64,000 nucleotides of DNA from Bedellia somnulentella (lineage: Eukaryota > Arthropoda > Insecta > Lepidoptera > Bedelliidae): positions 2,845,695 to 2,909,694 of the forward strand of contig OY755190.1 in NCBI GenBank assembly GCA_963576735.1. Direction: 5' to 3'. Made by a program: the position numbers and the translations under genes. This document shows positions 51,986 through 62,184 of this stretch, piece by piece (position 1 is the first letter of the stretch; each line of letters begins with the position of its first letter). Below the pieces are notes generated by a model. That model was not told the DNA's origin, ran no database searches, and saw nothing but the letters and a program-made list of their open reading frames with translations.

Positions 51986-52430
51986 TGAAGGCATATAATA
52001 TGAGTGACAAAGTTTGTCATAAATTATATTTTTCAAATCTTATAAACTTACAACTATAACTTCGGTTGTAACTTTTATTCCGCTCGTATTTAGGATATAG
52101 TTGTGCCTATTGCTTTTCATTTATTACCTGAAACAAAAAAAAATATATTAGACTTGCAAATACATATTAACTTTAAAAACTATTCAGATTGTGTTCACTT
52201 GATCAAGCTCACTCATTATTAGTTTGTCCGTATAACACCCACCTAAATTGATGGGGTAGTGCTTTTGTACATTTACATTTTAAATATCGTCATAGTTAGG
52301 CATGGTTTGAAAAAAGACACGGTTTAGGCCAGACTCGGGATTCGAACTTACATTGCATTAGTAGCAGTTCCGCAAAATATAATCCTACTTAATAGGTCAG
52401 TACAATATATATATTTTATTTATAGGTGTA
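51986..52430. other. Intergenic DNA, possible old tRNA-headed SINE
   Basis: GGCCAGACTCGGGATTCGAAC near 52330 resembles an inverted box B, but no copy elsewhere confirms it. Confidence 0.35.
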
Positions 52431-52431
52431 T

Positions 52432-52874
52432 TTTACATACATACATATACTCACGGCTATAAATCCCTAGAAGGGGTAGCCAGAGCTAAGGAATTAGAAA
52501 TTCCTCAGCCACTTTTAAAAGTCAAAAACTTTATTCTTTAAAAGTAAGTTAAAAACTAACATTTTTTGAACGTCAATTTTTTTTAATTTATTATTAGTAT
52601 GTTGCTTCGGAAGGTGTTCGTAAAGAGAAGAAGCAACAAAGAAACTCTTTACATTCACATTTTTTCATTTTTTCAAAACATGGTTTGTACAATTTCAGTT
52701 TATTAACATGTTTTTTTTTTTGAAAGTTGGAAAGTTGTGTGGGGAAAAGATGGTAAAATAAAGGTTGTTGGTGATGGGTCTCCAACCGCATCGCCCAAAA
52801 ATTCCCAATACCGTTAGTCACCTCTTACGTATACCCACCGGAAGAAATGGAGTAGTGCTATTCTAAGCCGAGGT
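52432..52874 (-). mobile_element. SINE-A, split by a roughly 200-bp insertion
   Basis: The first part ends at CAGCCACTTTT (52517); the rest resumes at GGAAAGTTGTGTGGGG (52728). The insert holds AGAGAAGAAGCAACAAAG and a poly-T run. TAGGTGTATTTTA occurs before and shortly after the SINE. Confidence 0.75.
52518..52727. mobile_element. Unclassified insertion in SINE-A
   Basis: AAAGAAACTCTTTACATTCA also resembles 36.16 kb (AGAGAAGAAACTCTTTATAT). Probably a short retroposed or LINE-derived piece. Confidence 0.4.
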
Positions 52875-53183
52875 AATGTGTTTTTGTAGGTGTATTTTAA
52901 GGACATCAAACACTTAATATTTTTAAATGAAATAATAATTCCACATTTAGATATATAAAAAAGAGCAAGTAAGTAAGAACATAATGGTCAAGCAACACTA
53001 CCAAGACACAACCACAGATGCACTAACGTAGCCTTGTACCATGAGAAGTTTTACCACTTAGCCACAATTTAAGGTTTGGAACGAAACAACGATCCTACAT
53101 CCGTTTGGAAAACTAACTTTTTTAACCAACCACTTTACTGACAATATTATAGGAACTTTCATTTGGTTCCATTATGTTTATAC

Positions 53184-53424
53184 ATACAAATACTCACGGC
53201 TATAAATCCCTTAACGGGGTAGCCAGAGCTTTGAAATGATAAATTCCTCAGCCACTTTTGGAAGTTGATTAGGGAAAAGATTATTATAATAAACGTTTTT
53301 GGTGATGGGTCTCCAACCACATCGCCCAAAAAACACTTAAAAAGCCCCTATACCCTTAGTCGCCTCTTACGATCACCCACGGGTAGAAATGGGGTAGTGC
53401 TATTCTAAGCCGACACTACACGGC
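53184..53424 (-). mobile_element. SINE-A, full length, perfect 13-bp TSD
   Basis: ATTATGTTTATAC flanks both ends (about 53171-53183 and 53427-53439). Confidence 0.92.
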
Positions 53425-53494
53425 AATTATGTTTATACTCGAATTAATTGCACTACCCTCGGGCTTCGCGTGGCTGTCATTCGAGGTTTTCAAG

Positions 53495-54905
53495 ATTAAG
53501 GTATTAATAATAATAAATAAATCATTTATTATCAGACAACAAGGTCCATATAATATTAGTAAACTTAGTCTATGTTAGTAATTTACATTTTGGTAGGCAG
53601 AGGCTTTGATTTCTGATGCGCAGCCCTGAAGCGCCGGAACACTATTCCCTCAGGCCAAAAATTCTCTCCTAGCAGAATCTTCTCGTGGACTGCGGGAACC
53701 TGGAGCCAGTAGGATTTGAAGTTAGTAGGCCTACTGGGCTCCAGACGTGAGATGTTGAGCACGGTTATGGGACCGAGGCTCGTCTGCTCAATGTGACGCA
53801 AGATATCATTGTGCGTCATCTGTGGAGCTACTCTTGATATATAAATATCCAGTACCGGTGTTGCAGCCTTCAAGGGGCACGAGGCTGCTGGGACGGTACC
53901 ACGCTTATTCCTGTTGTTAGCACGACGTTTGGGTTTTTTCCCAACCAGGGTAAATCCATCGTCGTCTCCAACAGTCTTCGGCGCGGCACGAACGGTCGCG
54001 GCTCGGTTCTCCTTTCCCTCCCTCCGTCTGGTAGTCGCGGCGGGTGGCGGGGGGTTCGGGCAGCGACGACGGGAGCGTGGTTGGCTACCTGACTTCAGCA
54101 CCTGTGCGAATGAACCCTTGTGAGCCACCGATGTCGATGGCGCGTCGGGTTTCCAGACAGGTGCGGATGGGCGCAGCGAACTCGTTCCATCACAAATTCG
54201 CTGAGTTGTCGGAGGATCACAGTCAATGACCGGGCGGTTTACTGGGTCAGTTGTAGTTATTTTGCTGCGTTGCGAAGTGTCGAGTGGCGGACGCTTCTGC
54301 CGTTTGCGCGGCGGCGATACTTGGGCGAGCGCGACGTCAGCATTTCGCAACGATGTCACCTCGCGCTGCAACTCAGCACTGGCACGTTCCGAAGCCACGA
54401 GTTTGGCTTTGATATCTTCAACGCTGGACTTCAGCAACTGGATGTCCTTCAACAGTGATGTTACGTCCACATGGTCGAAGGTCACTGGAGGCAGCTTGTT
54501 AAGGTCCCGCGCTACGTAAGTGGGGATGTCATCCGGATCCGTCTCCTTGAAAGCTCGGAAGATGTCCTGGATATTTCTTTTCCCGCTGCCCTCGGCCCTC
54601 CTCGAGGCGAGGCGCACGGCAGTGACGGCGGCGGTGTCGGCGAGGAACTGTCTCGCGGCGGTTATTTCGGCGTCCGTGTAGCTGGTCGCGCAGATTTGCT
54701 CAAGGCTGAGCTCGTCCATCACGTCCAGTTTATTCTGCACGAAGGCGAGCAGCTCCTGCACCAGGATGGTGTCGGAGCGCTTCACGCTGGCCGGGGTCGC
54801 CATTGGTGAAACACACAATGACGCACATTTATTGCTGATTCGGTCGCTGCTAGGTAGCGTCCGATCGAGCCGGGCGTTTTGTCACAACTCATTAATTAAG
54901 CTTTA
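53495..54905 (-). mobile_element. ORF1-only CR1-type LINE derivative
   Basis: The segment has a 5' UTR (AAAACGCCCGGCTCGATCGG), one intact ORF, and a 3' UTR ending in GATAATAAATGATTTATTTA and (TTATTA)n. No RT sequence lies between ORF and 3' end. It is GC-rich, in sharp contrast with its AT-rich surroundings. Confidence 0.7.
53583..54818 (-). CDS. LINE ORF1-type nucleic-acid-binding protein
   Basis: The 411-codon ORF is intact. The second Met at 54803 lies in a better start context (CACCAATGG), so a 406-residue product starting MATPAS is more likely. Order: an N-terminal helical part (residues 20-105: DELSLEQICATSYTDAEI, RNIQDIFRAFKETDPDDIP, then PPVTFDHVDVTSLLKDIQLL); a predicted coiled coil at about 115-160; a basic, Pro/Ser-rich linker with PPRKRQKRPP and VGKKPKRR that may act in nuclear entry or RNA binding; and an RRM-like C-terminal part (LDIYISRVAPQMTHNDILRH...NFWPEGIVFRRF). 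I know this layout from ORF1 of lepidopteran CR1-type LINEs, where the protein coats LINE RNA. No enzyme is encoded. A captured domesticated gene is possible but less likely. Confidence 0.7.
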   Translation of the reverse strand: MCVSPMATPASVKRSDTILVQELLAFVQNKLDVMDELSLEQICATSYTDAEITAARQFLADTAAVTAVRLASRRAEGSGKRNIQDIFRAFKETDPDDIPTYVARDLNKLPPVTFDHVDVTSLLKDIQLLKSSVEDIKAKLVASERASAELQREVTSLRNADVALAQVSPPRKRQKRPPLDTSQRSKITTTDPVNRPVIDCDPPTTQRICDGTSSLRPSAPVWKPDAPSTSVAHKGSFAQVLKSGSQPRSRRRCPNPPPPAATTRRREGKENRAATVRAAPKTVGDDDGFTLVGKKPKRRANNRNKRGTVPAASCPLKAATPVLDIYISRVAPQMTHNDILRHIEQTSLGPITVLNISRLEPSRPTNFKSYWLQVPAVHEKILLGENFWPEGIVFRRFRAAHQKSKPLPTKM

Positions 54906-55075
54906 GATTTTCTTATGATGGGATAAGTAAGTGATAAGTTGTTCTTAGTTCAGAGCTAACTTTATCTGTGTAATATTCGTACATACATATATATAAATAT
55001 ATATTCTCGGCTATAAATCCCTAGAAGGTGTAGCCAGAGCTTCAGAATAAGAAATGCCTCAGCCACTTTTTTAAG
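54906..55075 (-). mobile_element. SINE-A, 3' part (split by RTE insertion)
   Basis: From ATATATTCTCGGCTATAAAT (about 54995) to CAGCCACTTTTTTAAGTTGT. The other half resumes at 55385. The first 80 bp of this interval are unassigned. Confidence 0.75.
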
Positions 55076-55079
55076 TTGT

Positions 55080-55384
55080 ACATACATACATAGTTAGTCA
55101 TGTTAGTTCCCATTGGGGTAGACAGAGACTATCGATCGCCACTTTGTACGATCCTGGCAAACCTCTCTAGCTTCATTCACATCCATCAATCTTTTCATAC
55201 ATGCTCTTATATTCTTCGTACTACGGACACCAGCCTTTTTGAGTACATTTTCTATTTGATCCAAATGTGTCCTCCGAGGTCGTCCTCTACTAACATTACC
55301 TTCCACATTGGCTCTATAGATCTCTTTTACCAATTTACTGTCATCCATCCTCTCTATATACCCAAACCATCTCAACATTCCTAC
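55080..55384 (-). mobile_element. RTE 3' fragment inserted in SINE-A, with TSD
   Basis: It codes on the minus strand for MLRWFGYIERMDDSKL, GRPRRTHLDQIENVLKK and the terminal DRTKWRSIVSVYPNGN. The open frame (55103-55468) is longer than the insert because it runs into SINE sequence. TTTAAGTTGT before (about 55070) and after (about 55385) is the target duplication. Youngest-looking RTE end in the window. Confidence 0.85.
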
Positions 55385-55533
55385 ATTTAAGTTGTGTGGG
55401 GATAAATTTGTAAGTATAACAAAGTTTTTTTTTATGGATCTCCAACTGCATTGCCCATAAATCCCCAATACCCTTAGCTTTCTCTTACAAATGAACGAAA
55501 TGGGGTAGTGCTATTCTAAGCCGACACTACACA
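55385..55533 (-). mobile_element. SINE-A, 5' part (other half)
   Basis: GTTGTGTGGGGATAAATTTG to AAGCCGACACTACACAG. Confidence 0.75.
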
Positions 55534-55607
55534 GTGAAATAATATCCGTCAATACGTTTATATTTATTAAAAATAGTTTTTACTCTCTAATATATAAGGT
55601 GCCAATC

Positions 55608-55720
55608 GGCCAGCGTTGTGAACTATGGCCAAATCGCCCTATATAGGTTTAGGCTCAGGTAGGCTTGAGCCCCTTGGTGGAGACATATATGGGCTGAGAG
55701 GATATAAGGTGCTACTGATG
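55608..55720 (+). mobile_element. Element D, 3' end
   Basis: GAACTATGGCCAAATCGCCC and CATATATGGGCTGAGAGG are the plus-strand counterpart of 27.4 kb. 5' truncated. Confidence 0.6.
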
Positions 55721-56029
55721 AAGTAAAACACTTCTGAGGAGGTTGTATAAAAATAACTAATACTGAAGAGAACTTTGAATGACACGTATTTCGCTCTTAA
55801 TTAATATTTTACATTCAAAAGTTGGTTTGACATTTCGTTACTTAACATAAAAGGCCGTTGTTGAAAGATGACTTATAAGCTTCCGGCTCCTTTGTAATTG
55901 TAATGAAAAACGGGAAACTGTTATATTTTAAATAAAAAAAATATATTTAATAAACGTGTACTAATTTTGTAATCATCGAACGGCTTCAAAAAGAAGGTAC
56001 TAATTTTGATTGTATGTTTTTTTTGTTCA
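55721..56029. other. Intergenic DNA
   Basis: Nothing recognised. Confidence 0.4.
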
Positions 56030-56276
56030 TAAATGCATATACTCACGGCTATGAATCCCTAGAAGGGGTAGCCAGAGCTAAAAAATTAGAAATTCCTCAG
56101 CCACTTTTGGAAAATTGAGTGGGGAGAAGATGGTGAAATAAGGTCGTTGGTGATGGGTCTCCAATCGCATCGCCCAAACATCCCTCAAAAGCCCCAATAC
56201 CGTTAATCGCCTTTAGCGTTCACCCACCGGAAGAAATGGGGTAGTGCTATTCGAAGCCGACACTACGGAGCTCAGT
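56030..56276 (-). mobile_element. SINE-A, full length
   Basis: Near-consensus ending CGAAGCCGACACTACGGAGC. Confidence 0.87.
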
Positions 56277-56425
56277 TTTTTTGTATAGTCTGTTAATAGT
56301 CGATTGGTTCTTTAACATATTTTTGCGGTTGGATATGTGCTCCCATTAATTTTGTATCGGGTTTCGATGCGTGGTTAAAAAGATATTTCAAAAATACTAA
56401 ACAAAACTTACTGACTGACTTATTG

Positions 56426-56564
56426 ACTGGAAGAGATCGCTGTTTAGCGATAAGTCCGCCTGTTGTTAACCTGTCTATATATTATTATTATATTTCATTC
56501 TGTATATGTCCATGTATCGTTTTGGTGTTTAATAAAGTGTATTTGTATTTTATTGTATGAATAC
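56426..56564 (+). mobile_element. LINE 3' end (type E)
   Basis: ACTGGAAGAGATCGCTGTTT, GATAAGTCCGCC, then TTTAATAAAGTGTATTTG. Non-coding. Confidence 0.65.
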
Positions 56565-56631
56565 GTAGATGACTAAGTTGTCTATGGACAGTCGTCTTTT
56601 TGTTCAAAAATATATTATTTATATTTTATGC

Positions 56632-56685
56632 ATCGATAGTATCTGCCTACCTCAAAAGGAGTTAATAATGTGAGTAGTATTTGTA
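56632..56685 (+). mobile_element. RTE 3' scrap
   Basis: CATCGATAGTATCTGCCTAC and AATGTGAGTAG match the RTE terminus. Confidence 0.45.
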
Positions 56686-56938
56686 CGATTTGTTTTAATT
56701 TATTTGTAGAAAACTTATGCTTACATTCATGGTCCTCATCGGAAATATTTTCGTAAGACAAAGTGTAATGTTTTTGCTTTACCAACGTATAATATATAAA
56801 ATAATTACAATAATATTCAAAGCATTGCTCTTCATTCAAGTTAACAATTGAAATAATTAACCAACTTCAGTACGCAGGAAATTAAAACAACCGCAACAGT
56901 ATTCATTAGCATTTCCTGCCAGCTCAAATTATTTTATC
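56686..56938. other. Intergenic DNA
   Basis: Nothing recognised. Confidence 0.4.
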
Positions 56939-56939
56939 A

Positions 56940-57100
56940 TATTCGAATTTCCTGTATATGAATCTCTAGAAGGGGTGGCCAATGCTTCAGGACAAGAAAT
57001 TCCTCAGCCACTTTTGGTGGATGAGGGGGAAAAGATAGTGAACTAAGGGTTGTTGATGATGGGTCCTCCATCCATCCCCCATTTTTACGAACATTTCCCA
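56940..57100 (-). mobile_element. SINE-A, 3' half, diverged
   Basis: ATGAATCTCTAGAAGGGGTG to GATGGGTCCTCCATCCATC; the head half is missing. Confidence 0.65.
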
Positions 57101-57309
57101 GATGTAGGAGTATACAATTTTTCATACTTCTAGTTATTACCTGAAAGGAGTGAACAAGGCAATTATTTTTATTATTACATTGAGTCGAAGAAAAATGCAT
57201 TTCACCACCTACCTGCCTGATTATGTTTTTTTGCATTAACTTGTTTTTAAGTTACAATAAAATTATTCGACATTTTATTTTCTTACAGTCTGTGTACTTA
57301 CTGTCTTGC

Positions 57310-57545
57310 AGTTCTGGCTTAGAATGTCACTACCCCTTTCCATCCACGGGTGTCGTAAGAGGCGTTAAAGGGTATGGGGCTTCTTAAAGTGGTTTTTGGG
57401 CGATGCGGTTAGAGATCCATCACCAACGATTCTTTATCATTACCATCTTCTCCCCTATCAACTTCAAAAATGGCTAAGGAGTTCTTAATTCTAAAGCTCT
57501 GGCTACCCTTTTTTCGGGATTTATGGCCGTGAGTATATGTAAGTA
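57310..57545 (+). mobile_element. SINE-A, near full length
   Basis: TTCTGGCTTAGAATGTCACT to GGCCGTGAGTATATGTAAG. Confidence 0.82.
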
Positions 57546-57685
57546 TTTTAATCAAAAGACAACCTCTCGTATACACTAATCTGTCAACCAATTTTATTGG
57601 ACATAGCTTTAACTAATGTTATTGATTTGTGGACGGGACCTATAACAAGCAATTCTTAATTTAGCTATTCCACTATTAACTTTAA

Positions 57686-57967
57686 AACATAACATAACAT
57701 AAACATATACATACATGCATGGACAGTGTACTCAAGTGATAGGGGGCAGGCCTATCGCCGTTTTGTACGAATACACTGTCACATGACTAATTACAACTCA
57801 GCCATGTGGGTTTCCTCACGATGTTTCCCTCACCGTTAATAACCATGATAAATTAACCACACATATGACTTTAGAAAAGACAAATTGGTGTAGGCCCGAC
57901 CCAGGATTGGAACTCACGCCCTTCTGTTTTTCGGGCGGGTGTTCTATCCACTGGACTATCATGTCGC
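57686..57967 (-). mobile_element. SINE-B, second subtype, internally deleted
   Basis: The tail (CATAA)n joins directly to TGCATGGACAGTGTACTC, skipping the last 90 bp of body. The head CTTCTGTTTTTCGGGCGGG is the subtype of 23.9 kb. Confidence 0.8.
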
Positions 57968-58320
57968 TTCATTCATATCTATCATCTAAGAATAAAATAA
58001 AATTTCTTGAAATGTTTTTCTGAAATATACACGAGTATTGGAGTACATGTCATAGCATTGTTAAGAGTCTGTCACAGCACGATCCGTGGCAAATTAGACC
58101 TCTCAGGCTGCGCTCCAAATCTATTTGCTTAAAACGTTCCGTGTCCACAGAGTTAAATATCTTGCAGAGTCGTCTTAACGACATAATCTATCAGAATGGC
58201 CTTGATGGAGATGAGTAATCTATTGACTCTTTTTTGGTTTATAATAAATAGCTCTGCTTTTATAAGTAAGCATTCTAATTGAGTACACTTACTTTACACA
58301 ATAGAATAGAAACAATTATG
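57968..58320. other. Intergenic DNA
   Basis: Nothing recognised. Confidence 0.4.
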
Positions 58321-58324
58321 TATA

Positions 58325-59245
58325 TGTTACTGTAAAAGCTCGAACTGCGGTAAATCTTAAGATTTAAGTGTAAGTCTTAGGATTTACCGACATGAGTTGG
58401 TAAATGTAAGTATTTCTGAAGGTACGACGATGTTTTCGAGCTTTTACCATTCGAATTCAGTATATGCTAGGTTTTACCACTGTCAGCTGGTAGATGTTGG
58501 TTTTAGGAATAAAACAATGATTAATTCTGAATTATTTACTTTGAACTATTAGACAAAACAGGTAAATAGTATTTTAAAGGTATTATAATGATAGTAATAA
58601 GTACAAACTAATACCAACTTATTTAAATTATTCTCAAAAACACATAACGTATATCTCTGAATATCTCAATCTCTATCATATCTAAGTGAATCAGTACTTC
58701 TCTATTTGGAATTTAACAACGACATACAAACATAATGCTTACAAAAGCTAGTCAAACTTATTTTTTTATTATTTTGTTTAAAAGTAAAAAAAGACAATCA
58801 AATGTGATTGATTAATAGGTAAGGTACCTAAAAAAACATTTCGCTTGTTACAACAAGGATTGTGCTGTGGCATTTAGAATTACAAAGTAATCCTGATGAT
58901 CTGCAGGTGCTCACTTCTTTATCCGTAACAATTTCTTCTATCTTTATAAAATCTTCAGAGCATGCGGCGAACTGATTCTTGGTGTAAAGCTGTTTTAGTA
59001 TTCCCATTTTGGTACCTAGTTGGTAAAACTCATTGTCCTTTACGTCTATCACAACTGCAATAATGCTTTTTGGTGTTTTTCAACATTCACCGTGCCGTTA
59101 ATGTAAATCCTAAGATTTACCAACCGAATGGTAGTAAAAGTTCGAATCGCAAATCTTTTGGGACATTTACCATTAGGAATTGGTAAATCTTAGGTTTTAC
59201 TGGAATATCTTAGGATTTACTGCAGTTCGAGCTTTTACAGTAACA
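58325..59245. mobile_element. Ginger-like non-autonomous DNA transposon, 921 bp
   Basis: It begins TGTTACTGTAAAAGCTCGAA and ends TTCGAGCTTTTACAGTAACA. The inverted ends match for about 42 bp with three changes and continue more loosely to about 65 bp. Subterminal GGTAAATCTTAGGTTTTAC-type motifs recur inside both ends. TATA flanks each side, but the right flank is a TA run, so the 4-bp duplication is tentative. The TGTTA start fits the TGTNR rule that I recall for Ginger elements. The coding relic inside supports this. Confidence 0.6.
58828..59064 (-). pseudogene. Relic of a Cys-rich integrase-type transposon protein C-terminus
   Basis: The frame is open from at least 59064 (first in-frame GTG at 59052; no ATG near the start) to 58828. 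It reads YQLGTKMGILKQLYTKNQF, CSEDFIKIEEI, DKEVSTC and LLCNSKCHST. I know the LYTKNQF...IEEI...CNSKCH order from the C-terminal Cys-rich tail of integrase-type proteins of animal DNA transposons. A stretch of Cys-rich sequence before LLCNSKCH seems deleted, and the final Cys pair is missing. Non-functional; a captured host exon is the alternative. Confidence 0.45.
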
Positions 59246-59264
59246 TATATATAATATAACAGTT

Positions 59265-59327
59265 TTCCAAAGAAGTACAAATTGGCGGTCTTTTCTCTAA
59301 TAAAGATATATTTTAGACAATCTTTGT
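59265..59327 (-). mobile_element. LINE 3' end (type E), short
   Basis: GAAGTACAAATTGGCGGTCT and TTTAGACAATCTTTG are the inverted type E sequence. Confidence 0.5.
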
Positions 59328-59700
59328 ACATATACTCACCCCTATTATTCCTATTGGGGTAGGTAAAGACTATCAATCACCTCTTCGCACAATATTGACA
59401 AATCCTCTTGCTTTCCTTACATTCATTATTCTTCTTATACATGCTCTTTTATTCTTCTCACTTCAGACCCCCACCTTTATAAAAACGTTTTCTATCTGGT
59501 CTAGAAACGTTTTACGAGACCGTCCTCTACTAAACAATACCATCCACATTTTCTGTAGACCTTTATGTGTCTTTCGCTACTTTATTTGCATCTATCCTCT
59601 CTATGTGCTAAAACCACCTTAACATTTCTTTTTCTATCTTGCATACTATGTCATCTTTCAGAAATACTCCTTCACAAATCACACTATCTTGTAATCTTTG
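59328..59700 (-). mobile_element. RTE 3' fragment, diverged
   Basis: The order CCCTATTATTCCTATTGGGG, CTTCGCACAATATTGACAAA, CATACATGCTCTTTT... and GAGACCGTCCTCTACTAAAC follows the inverted RTE end for about 370 bp. The coding frame is broken. Confidence 0.7.
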
Positions 59701-59889
59701 TAAACACTCTGATACACATAAATTATCTTAACAAATAATACAAACTAATATCTTAACTAAATTTTACAAAACCTTATTGATTTTATAAGTGTAAATTATA
59801 CAAATAAATATAAAATATTATGCCAAATTATTAGTGTAACCTAGTAGCATGTGTACCAATTAAATAAATAAAAACAAGAATAGAAAAAT
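59701..59889. other. AT-rich intergenic DNA
   Basis: Nothing recognised. Confidence 0.4.
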
Positions 59890-60123
59890 TTGAATGTTTT
59901 AGTTCATGAAAACCTCATGTGGGGATTATTACTAATAAATAAAGAATAAATAAAGGAAAGAAAAAATTTTCGACCCAGGCGGGAATCGAACCAGAATTGG
60001 CAGAGCGACGGGGGCGTATACCCGAGGTCGCGGGTTCGATTCCCGCCTGTGTCGAAATTTTTCTTTCCTTTATTTATTAGTAATAATCCCCACATGAGGT
60101 TTTCATGAACAAAAATATTCAAA
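59890..60123. mobile_element. Element C, palindromic (head-to-head) copy
   Basis: The left arm (59890-59991) is an inverted tail plus part of the T-arm (GGCGGGAATCGAACC). The right arm (59993-60123) is a tRNA-like core missing its first 15 bases (GGCAGAGCGACGGGGGCGTA, GGGTTCGATTCCC) plus the tail. The arms share about 85 bp of inverted identity. No functional anticodon loop. Confidence 0.75.
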
Positions 60124-60202
60124 TTATGTCATAGTTAGGCGTTCTCAACATTTGCATTCTATCTGAAAAGGTAGACAAGTGGCTTTCCGAATTTGTAAAA
60201 AA

Positions 60203-60385
60203 AAAAATTCGGAGGTAGGGAACGCAAACACTACTTAAAAAAGTGTAAAAGAAATAAAGGATAGAAGAATTTCGCGCTGGCAGCCATTGACTCGGTAGCT
60301 TAATTGGCAGAGCGACGGGGGCGTATACCCGAGGTCGCGGGTTCGATTTCCGCCTGTGTCGAAATTTTTCTTTCCTTTATTTATT
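60203..60385 (+). mobile_element. Element C, single unit
   Basis: It starts ATTCGGAGGTAGGGAACGC as at 10.38 kb. The tRNA-like core is at 60289-60360 (TCGGTAGCTTAATTGGCAG, GGGTTCGATTTCC) and the tail stops at TTTATTTATT. The core has changes in both box A and box B. Confidence 0.7.
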
Positions 60386-60544
60386 AAGAAAAGAAAACCC
60401 CAAATATGCCATCAAAACTGAACAAAAAACATTTATGAGCTGGGAAGTTTATTATAACAATCTCTGTCAAATATGCATATATATATGTAAAATTATTTTC
60501 TAAGAACTCATTTAATTTTATGTTACAAAACTAATTATTTGTAA

Positions 60545-60645
60545 ACGAATCTAGAGAGATTTGTCAGGATCGTACAAAGATTCGATCGATAGTCTCTGCG
60601 TACCGCGATAGAAACTAATGGCGTGAGTATATGTATGTATGTGTT
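60545..60645 (+). mobile_element. RTE 3' terminal fragment
   Basis: GAGAGATTTGTCAGGATCGT and GATAGTCTCTGCGTACCGC, then GGCGTGAGTATATGTATG and the tail. Confidence 0.7.
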
Positions 60646-61285
60646 TAACAAATTATTTATTTTTTATTTTAAAGAACACAATATCACTGTATGTACGAAA
60701 GAAATGGCACCTACAGTAGATTTCAAACTCTACATTCTCCTCACAGCATGAAGTTTGTAATAAAATTTGCGGCTGCTAACCGTACATGTAGACACAGCAA
60801 TTTGAAAACATCTTACAAGAAAACATTTTCAGAAATCATGTTAGTTATTTATTAAAACATAGGTGTATTTGCGACAAAAGTCGTGATGGAAAAAACAATA
60901 CTAAAGTTTTAATTAAAATCATACAGCAAATAATGTAATAGAGCGATAAAAGAACTATTATAACTAAATAATTAAGTTTCAAGTTTCATGCCTTTTTTTT
61001 AATAATTACCAGTGTTTTATAAAAATATTCTGTTTTATTAAATTTGCATCATTCTTGGTAATTTACTAAATGGAAGAGTATTAAATACCACTATATTATA
61101 ACTAATATAATAATTCAACTTTATTCCGAATTAATTTACAAGCCTGACAAATATCACTTAGAACTTTCCTCAATCATTATTGGATTTGTAATTTCCATGG
61201 GTTATAGGAGGGGTATATTTTGCAATTTTAGCGCTTTGAAGCCGTTTTTGATACAAATATGTCAGCACTGAAATTACAGAAAATT
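60646..61285. other. AT-rich intergenic DNA
   Basis: Nothing recognised. Confidence 0.4.
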
Positions 61286-61287
61286 TA

Positions 61288-61538
61288 ATACATACATACA
61301 TACATATACTCACGGCTATATTTCCCTAGAAGGGGTAGCCAAAGCTAGGGAATTACAAATTCCTCATCCACTTTTGGAAATTGAGTGGGGAAAAGATGGT
61401 AAAAATAAAGGTTTTTGGTGATGGGTCTCCAACCGCATCGCCCAAAAATCAAATAAAAAGCCCCAATATCCTTAGTCGCCTCTTACGACACCCGTGGGTA
61501 GAAAGGGGTAGCGACATTCTAAGCCGGCACTACACGGC
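61288..61538 (-). mobile_element. SINE-A, full length, GCCGTGTAGTGCCGG subtype
   Basis: Near-consensus, ending AAGCCGGCACTACACGGC. AATTTAAT is present on both sides. Confidence 0.9.
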
Positions 61539-61566
61539 TTTAATTTAATCTTTTAATTAATGTTGG

Positions 61567-61655
61567 AATATGGGGTGTAGTGTTGGCTTAAAATAGTATT
61601 ACTTCATCTGTGGTCGTGAGTGTCAAGAGAGGCAATTAAGGGATCTGATCCTTTA
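61567..61655 (+). mobile_element. SINE-A, 5' third, diverged
   Basis: GGGGTGTAGTGTTGGCTTAA to GAGGCAATTAAGGGATC. Confidence 0.6.
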
Positions 61656-62184
61656 ATCATCCTAAGGGGAATCAAAAATAACACCATGCTTATATTTATC
61701 AAAATTAAAAAAAAAAACTATTTGAACAAATTGGTTTATTATACAATACTCTAGCTTTACTTCCTACGGATACGTAATCGACTGGTCTATCAGGGATGTA
61801 TATAAATATAGCGGAAATATTATATATATTAAAAAAAAAATGCCTTCTAAAATATATATCTAAAAGATAAATATCTTGATCGGTTGAGTAGTTATCGCGC
61901 AAAAAAACTACAATCAATATTATATTCACATTTATAAAATTACAAAGGATTTATCATTTATTTCCCGTTCAAATAACATCATGAAATGCTATACGATGAA
62001 AAGAAGATTTGAAATGTTATCTGAAGGTGCGGCGGGATTACTAAAGTTGCGATACACTGGGCGGATACACGTTGCAGCCCTCTTAATACTCTCATGGGTA
62101 TGATTTGAGCGGAGCAATTCTACTATCACGAACAAATAAATTTATCTCTTAATATATTTAATGTGTCGTGGTATTTGTAGCAAA
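61656..62184. other. AT-rich intergenic DNA
   Basis: Nothing recognised. Confidence 0.4.

Noticed and set aside
53914..54809. Several plus-strand ORFs of 60-112 codons in the GC-rich block
   Set aside because: They overlap the 411-codon minus-strand ORF in other frames and show no motif; GC-rich sequence lacks stops by chance.
53600..54830. GC-rich block as a CpG-island promoter of a host gene
   Set aside because: The block coincides with the LINE ORF1 coding region and no host exon is near.
58828..59064. Host gene exon
   Set aside because: It lies fully inside an element with matching inverted ends, has no ATG near the start, and resembles a transposon protein tail.
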